DNA from: Baffinella frigidus
Lineage: Eukaryota > Cryptophyceae > Cryptomonadales > Baffinellaceae
Direction of reading: 5' to 3'
Assembly (NCBI GenBank): GCA_026770585.1
Contig: MU646368.1
Coordinates: 354,205 to 368,844, forward strand
Length of the DNA stretch: 14,640 nucleotides
The notes beneath the pieces were generated by a model. It did not search any database and was not told where the DNA came from. It saw only the letters and a program-made list of their open reading frames with translations. The translations under genes and the position numbers were made by a program. This document shows positions 12,395-14,640 of the stretch, in pieces (position 1 is the stretch's first letter; each line of letters begins with the position of its first letter).

Positions 12395-12601
12395 ATCTCC
12401 CTCTCTCTCAAGCTAAACGCTCTCGAGCGAGGTGGGAATAACTTTTCAGGTTTCAAGGACTTTCAACCAAAAGCCATGCCCAGAGTCTGGTCGTGACTGT
12501 CTGAGCTCGCTCGAGAGCGGTCCCACTCAAACATGAAACACAGACCGTGGGAGTGCACGCGTGGCGGCCTCATTTTTATGTGTCGGTAGGCTTATACTTA
12601 T

Positions 12602-12732
12602 CGGGGGAAACCTATTTTTCTTTCATTTGATGGCAACGAACATTACTACACAATTCGTTTTTATTAGTAATATAAAAGAATCCGTGTAGTAATTTTGATT
12701 GCCATCAAATGAAAGAAAAATAGGGTTCCCCG
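12602..12732. mobile_element. Hairpin element, about 50-bp arms
   Basis: 12602-12651 pairs with 12684-12732 (core CTATTTTTCTTTCATTTGAT and ATTACTACAC) with a 32-base AT-rich loop. No gene. Confidence 0.8.
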
Positions 12733-12792
12733 GATAAATACGCCCTTAACAGATACATCATATGGTGTTTGGTTTGAAGGTCTCTCTTCGGT

Positions 12793-12908
12793 CTCGAGTT
12801 GACTCCAGGACAAAATTTGTCAACTTAAGGACCGAACGCTACGATTCCCAGCGTTTTTGTGGGCAAGCGATCTTAAGTTGACAAATTTTGTCATAGGCTC
12901 AACTCGAG
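12793..12908. mobile_element. Element K, 37-bp TIRs
   Basis: CTCGAGTTGAC ... CAACTTAAG at 12793-12829 and the complement at 12872-12908, with the core ACAAAATTTGTCAACTTAAG identical. Confidence 0.75.
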
Positions 12909-12909
12909 T

Positions 12910-13300
12910 GCGGCCGTGCTCTCCTTAACCCAGGTGTAGGTACACTTTATTTACACGGCTGCAATTACACTATGTAAATGCCTCCATCTTCTCAAAAATT
13001 CCTTATATGGCACTCGGCAATGAATTATACTCTTCCCACTCGAGGCTAGCAGTGTGACTAAACAGGGTTTATTTTACAAGTGGAGGGAAAAAAAGAAATG
13101 TGTAGTAATTTTCACACACACAGGGGCGTTTCGTCACGTTGCTCAAGTTACGTGACCAAACCTGCCCGTGACTGGTACTAAATTCAATAATCCCACATTT
13201 AAAATACTCCATCTTCCAGCCTCGAGTGGTCTCAACAATGGATTATTCGGCAGGAGGCGAAAAATCGGCGGAAGAACGATCGGGCGTTCCGCTTCGGAAA
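12910..13300. other. Upstream stretch without gene
   Basis: AT-rich, with TGTGTAGTAATTTTCACACA at about 13098 resembling the loop side of the 12602-12732 hairpin. No supported coding sequence. Confidence 0.5.
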
Positions 13301-13302
13301 CG

Positions 13303-13334
13303 CTCCCCCAGAGCAGGTCATACCTCTACCTTTG

Positions 13335-13388
<54 letters not shown>

Positions 13389-13690
13389 TTTAGTTGCCCT
13401 TTTGTACTGGATCCCCTGCTCTAAAAGTGTTTTATGGCGGGAACAGGTCCTAGCGCTACCTTTGTAAAATTGGGCCCGCCATAAATGTATTTTAGTTGCA
13501 TTGTTATACTAGATTTCCGGCTCTATATGCATTTTATGGCGCGCCCAGTTTTATTCAAACATAGCTCCCCCAGAGCAGGTCCTAGCTCTACCTTTGTAAA
13601 ACTGGGGCCGGTATACATGTATTTTAGTTGCACTTTTGTACTGGATTTCCTGCTCTAAATGTATTTTATGGCGAGAACAGTTTTACTGAG
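13303..13690 (+). repeat. Three-unit tandem repeat, about 125 bp
   Basis: Units share CCAGAGCAGGTC, CTCTACCTTTGTAA, CATGTATTTTAGTTGC, TTTGTACTGGAT and TTTTATGGCG. The first unit is expanded by the (AT)n microsatellite. Confidence 0.8.
13337..13382. repeat. (AT)n microsatellite
   Basis: About 22 uninterrupted AT units. Confidence 0.95.
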
Positions 13691-13892
13691 GCAGAGCTAG
13701 AGGTCGCTCACTACAGAGATGAAGAGATTCCATTGAAGCTGTGGCGTCAACCTCCGTAAACCCTATCCCCCACCCCCCCAGCATCCTGCTCGCCACACTA
13801 CAAACTAAAGCCCCCCCCCGAGACGCGGTTTGGTCGCCCGGTATGGTGTGGTGGTGCTCAGTGTTTTGGAGTGTTGGGGGAGCTCGTTTATC

Positions 13893-14054
13893 CACGCAGC
13901 GGGCTACGAAGGGATTTTCGGGTTCTGAGAGCCCGAGTTTCCGTTACCTTATCCGCAGGAGCCCCCTTATGCCCCTACGGGTCGCCTACCGTAGGGTCGT
14001 AGGTCTTGTCGCTTAAGGGTTATTCGAAATCCCTTCGAAGTCCGCTGTGTGGAC
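13893..14054. mobile_element. Element E, complete copy upstream of the gene
   Basis: CCACGCAGCGGGCTACGAAG ... CTTCGAAGTCCGCTGTGTGG, interior CCCCTACGGGTCGCCTACCG and GCTTAAGGGTTATTCGAAAT. Confidence 0.75.
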
Positions 14055-14220
14055 TGACACGTCCTCACTACGATCGCTGTTTTCGACCGTTGCTCGCGAG
14101 TAACGGAGGCTCTCGTTAGCTTTGAGACGTTCCCCACTTTCGACGTTTGTTTCGGTGGACAGCGTTCTTGGGAACCGCCCCGTACTCAGACACAGGAATC
14201 TCTGTGAGAGTGCAAGCCCT

Positions 14221-14253
14221 GTGAGGTGGTTTGCCCTGCGCAAACCACCTCAC
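14221..14253. repeat. 13-bp hairpin with direct echo
   Basis: GTGAGGTGGTTTG pairs with CAAACCACCTCAC across 7 bases; GTGAGGTGGTTTGCCCT repeats just downstream at 14255. Confidence 0.75.
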
Positions 14254-14277
14254 TGTGAGGTGGTTTGCCCTACGCGG

Positions 14278-14462
14278 TAAACCCTACACCCTAAACCTCA
14301 AACCCTAAACCCTAAACCTCAAACCCTAAACCCTAAACCCTAAACCCTAAACCCTAAACCCTAAACCCTAAACCCTAAGACCCAAAACTTTGAACCCTAA
14401 CCCCTAAACCCTAAACCCTAAACCCTAAACCCTAAACTCCAAACCCTAAACCCTAGAACCCT
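14278..14462. repeat. CCCTAAA tract before the plus-strand exon
   Basis: About 25 CCCTAAA units with little decay, the cleanest telomere-like array in the window, ending in the acceptor of 14470-14528. Confidence 0.93.
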
Positions 14463-14469
14463 AAAACAG

Positions 14470-14528
14470 GCCAAAGTCGTAATGGAGGAGGATGGCGAAG
14501 AGGACAGCGCGGAGGAGGAGGAAAGCGG
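14470..14528 (+). CDS. Possible internal exon of an unidentified plus-strand gene, acidic
   Basis: Acceptor CCCTAAAACAG|GCC and donor AAAGCGG|GTACAC bracket 59 nt reading AKVVMEEDGEEDSAEEEESG in phase 0, an acidic low-complexity stretch. It interrupts two C-rich telomere-like arrays, the same setting as the SDR exons. Glu/Asp-rich runs give no family. It may also be an isolated exon copy like those of the SDR gene. Confidence 0.45.
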
Positions 14529-14530
14529 GT

Positions 14531-14640
14531 ACACCCTGCACCCTACACCCTACACCCCACACCCTACACCCTACACCCTACACCCTACACCCTACACCCT
14601 ACACCCTCAACCCTGCACTCCAAACCCTACACCCTAAACA
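14531..14640. repeat. CACCCTA tract at the right edge
   Basis: About 14 ACCCTAC units, a different unit from the array before the exon. Confidence 0.93.

Noticed and set aside
14278-14640. A true chromosome end
   Set aside because: The arrays are degenerate, of mixed unit type, broken by an exon, and similar arrays occur in both orientations inside a gene. They read as interstitial telomere-like repeats, though nearness to an end cannot be excluded.
1-14640. Full transposase, reverse transcriptase or integrase genes
   Set aside because: No frame carries DDE, YADD or similar motifs; all mobile elements seen are short and non-coding.
1-14640. tRNA or rRNA genes
   Set aside because: No cloverleaf with GTTCRANYC and matching arms, and no conserved rRNA core sequence was recognised. 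The repeat family B palindrome CTCACCAAATTGGTGAG does not form a tRNA.

Overview
This is a piece of a eukaryotic nuclear genome. There are no bacterial operons. The open frames are short exons with splice sites in long introns, surrounded by plant/alga-type telomere-like repeats (TTTAGGG and GGGTTTCGGG variants) and small inverted-repeat elements. The one clear gene starts with a signal peptide followed by AAA|FAP, the phenylalanine motif of bipartite plastid presequences. I infer an alga with a secondary red plastid (cryptophyte, haptophyte, stramenopile or dinoflagellate type). I cannot name the species.

Main content: one minus-strand gene fills the window from 11556 leftwards and probably runs off the left edge. 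I assembled it by hand as eleven exons (11362-11556, 11085-11185, 10177-10284, 9090-9183, 8567-8620, 7962-8003, 6785-6868, 5566-5674, 3886-3947, 2870-2920, 833-889) plus a tentative twelfth at 1-28. The eleven exons total 957 nt, 319 codons, and every junction keeps phase. The product is an atypical short-chain dehydrogenase/reductase (NAD(P)-binding, At5g02240/At2g37660-like) with a plastid-targeting leader. Introns are GT-AG except two that fit only as GC-AG.

The unusual feature is that exons 3, 4 and 7-11 each have one to five degenerate extra copies in the neighbouring introns. These copies are truncated, have lost a splice site, or are split by transposon insertions. One copy of exon 10 (2642-2692) has the same length, an open frame and both splice sites, so it could be a real alternative exon. 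Telomere-like tracts lie in most introns, almost always with the C-rich strand on the coding strand, and often run straight into the 3' splice site.

Layout: 1-832, telomere-like and TIR elements (3' part of the gene); 833-2920, exons 10-11, exon copies, and MITE families A, D, E, F, I and L; 2930-3950, exon 9 and its copies, duplicated block G, element J; 3950-5565, intron 8 with nested insertions and tandem repeats; 5566-7200, exons 7-8 and many copies; 7260-8620, hairpin elements, long telomere-like arrays, exons 5-6; 8800-10290, exons 3-4 and copies; 10290-11556, exons 1-2; 11557-14469, 5' flank with repeats, a (CT)n, an (AT)n and a three-unit tandem array; 14470-14528, a possible plus-strand exon of another gene between telomere-like tracts reaching the right edge.
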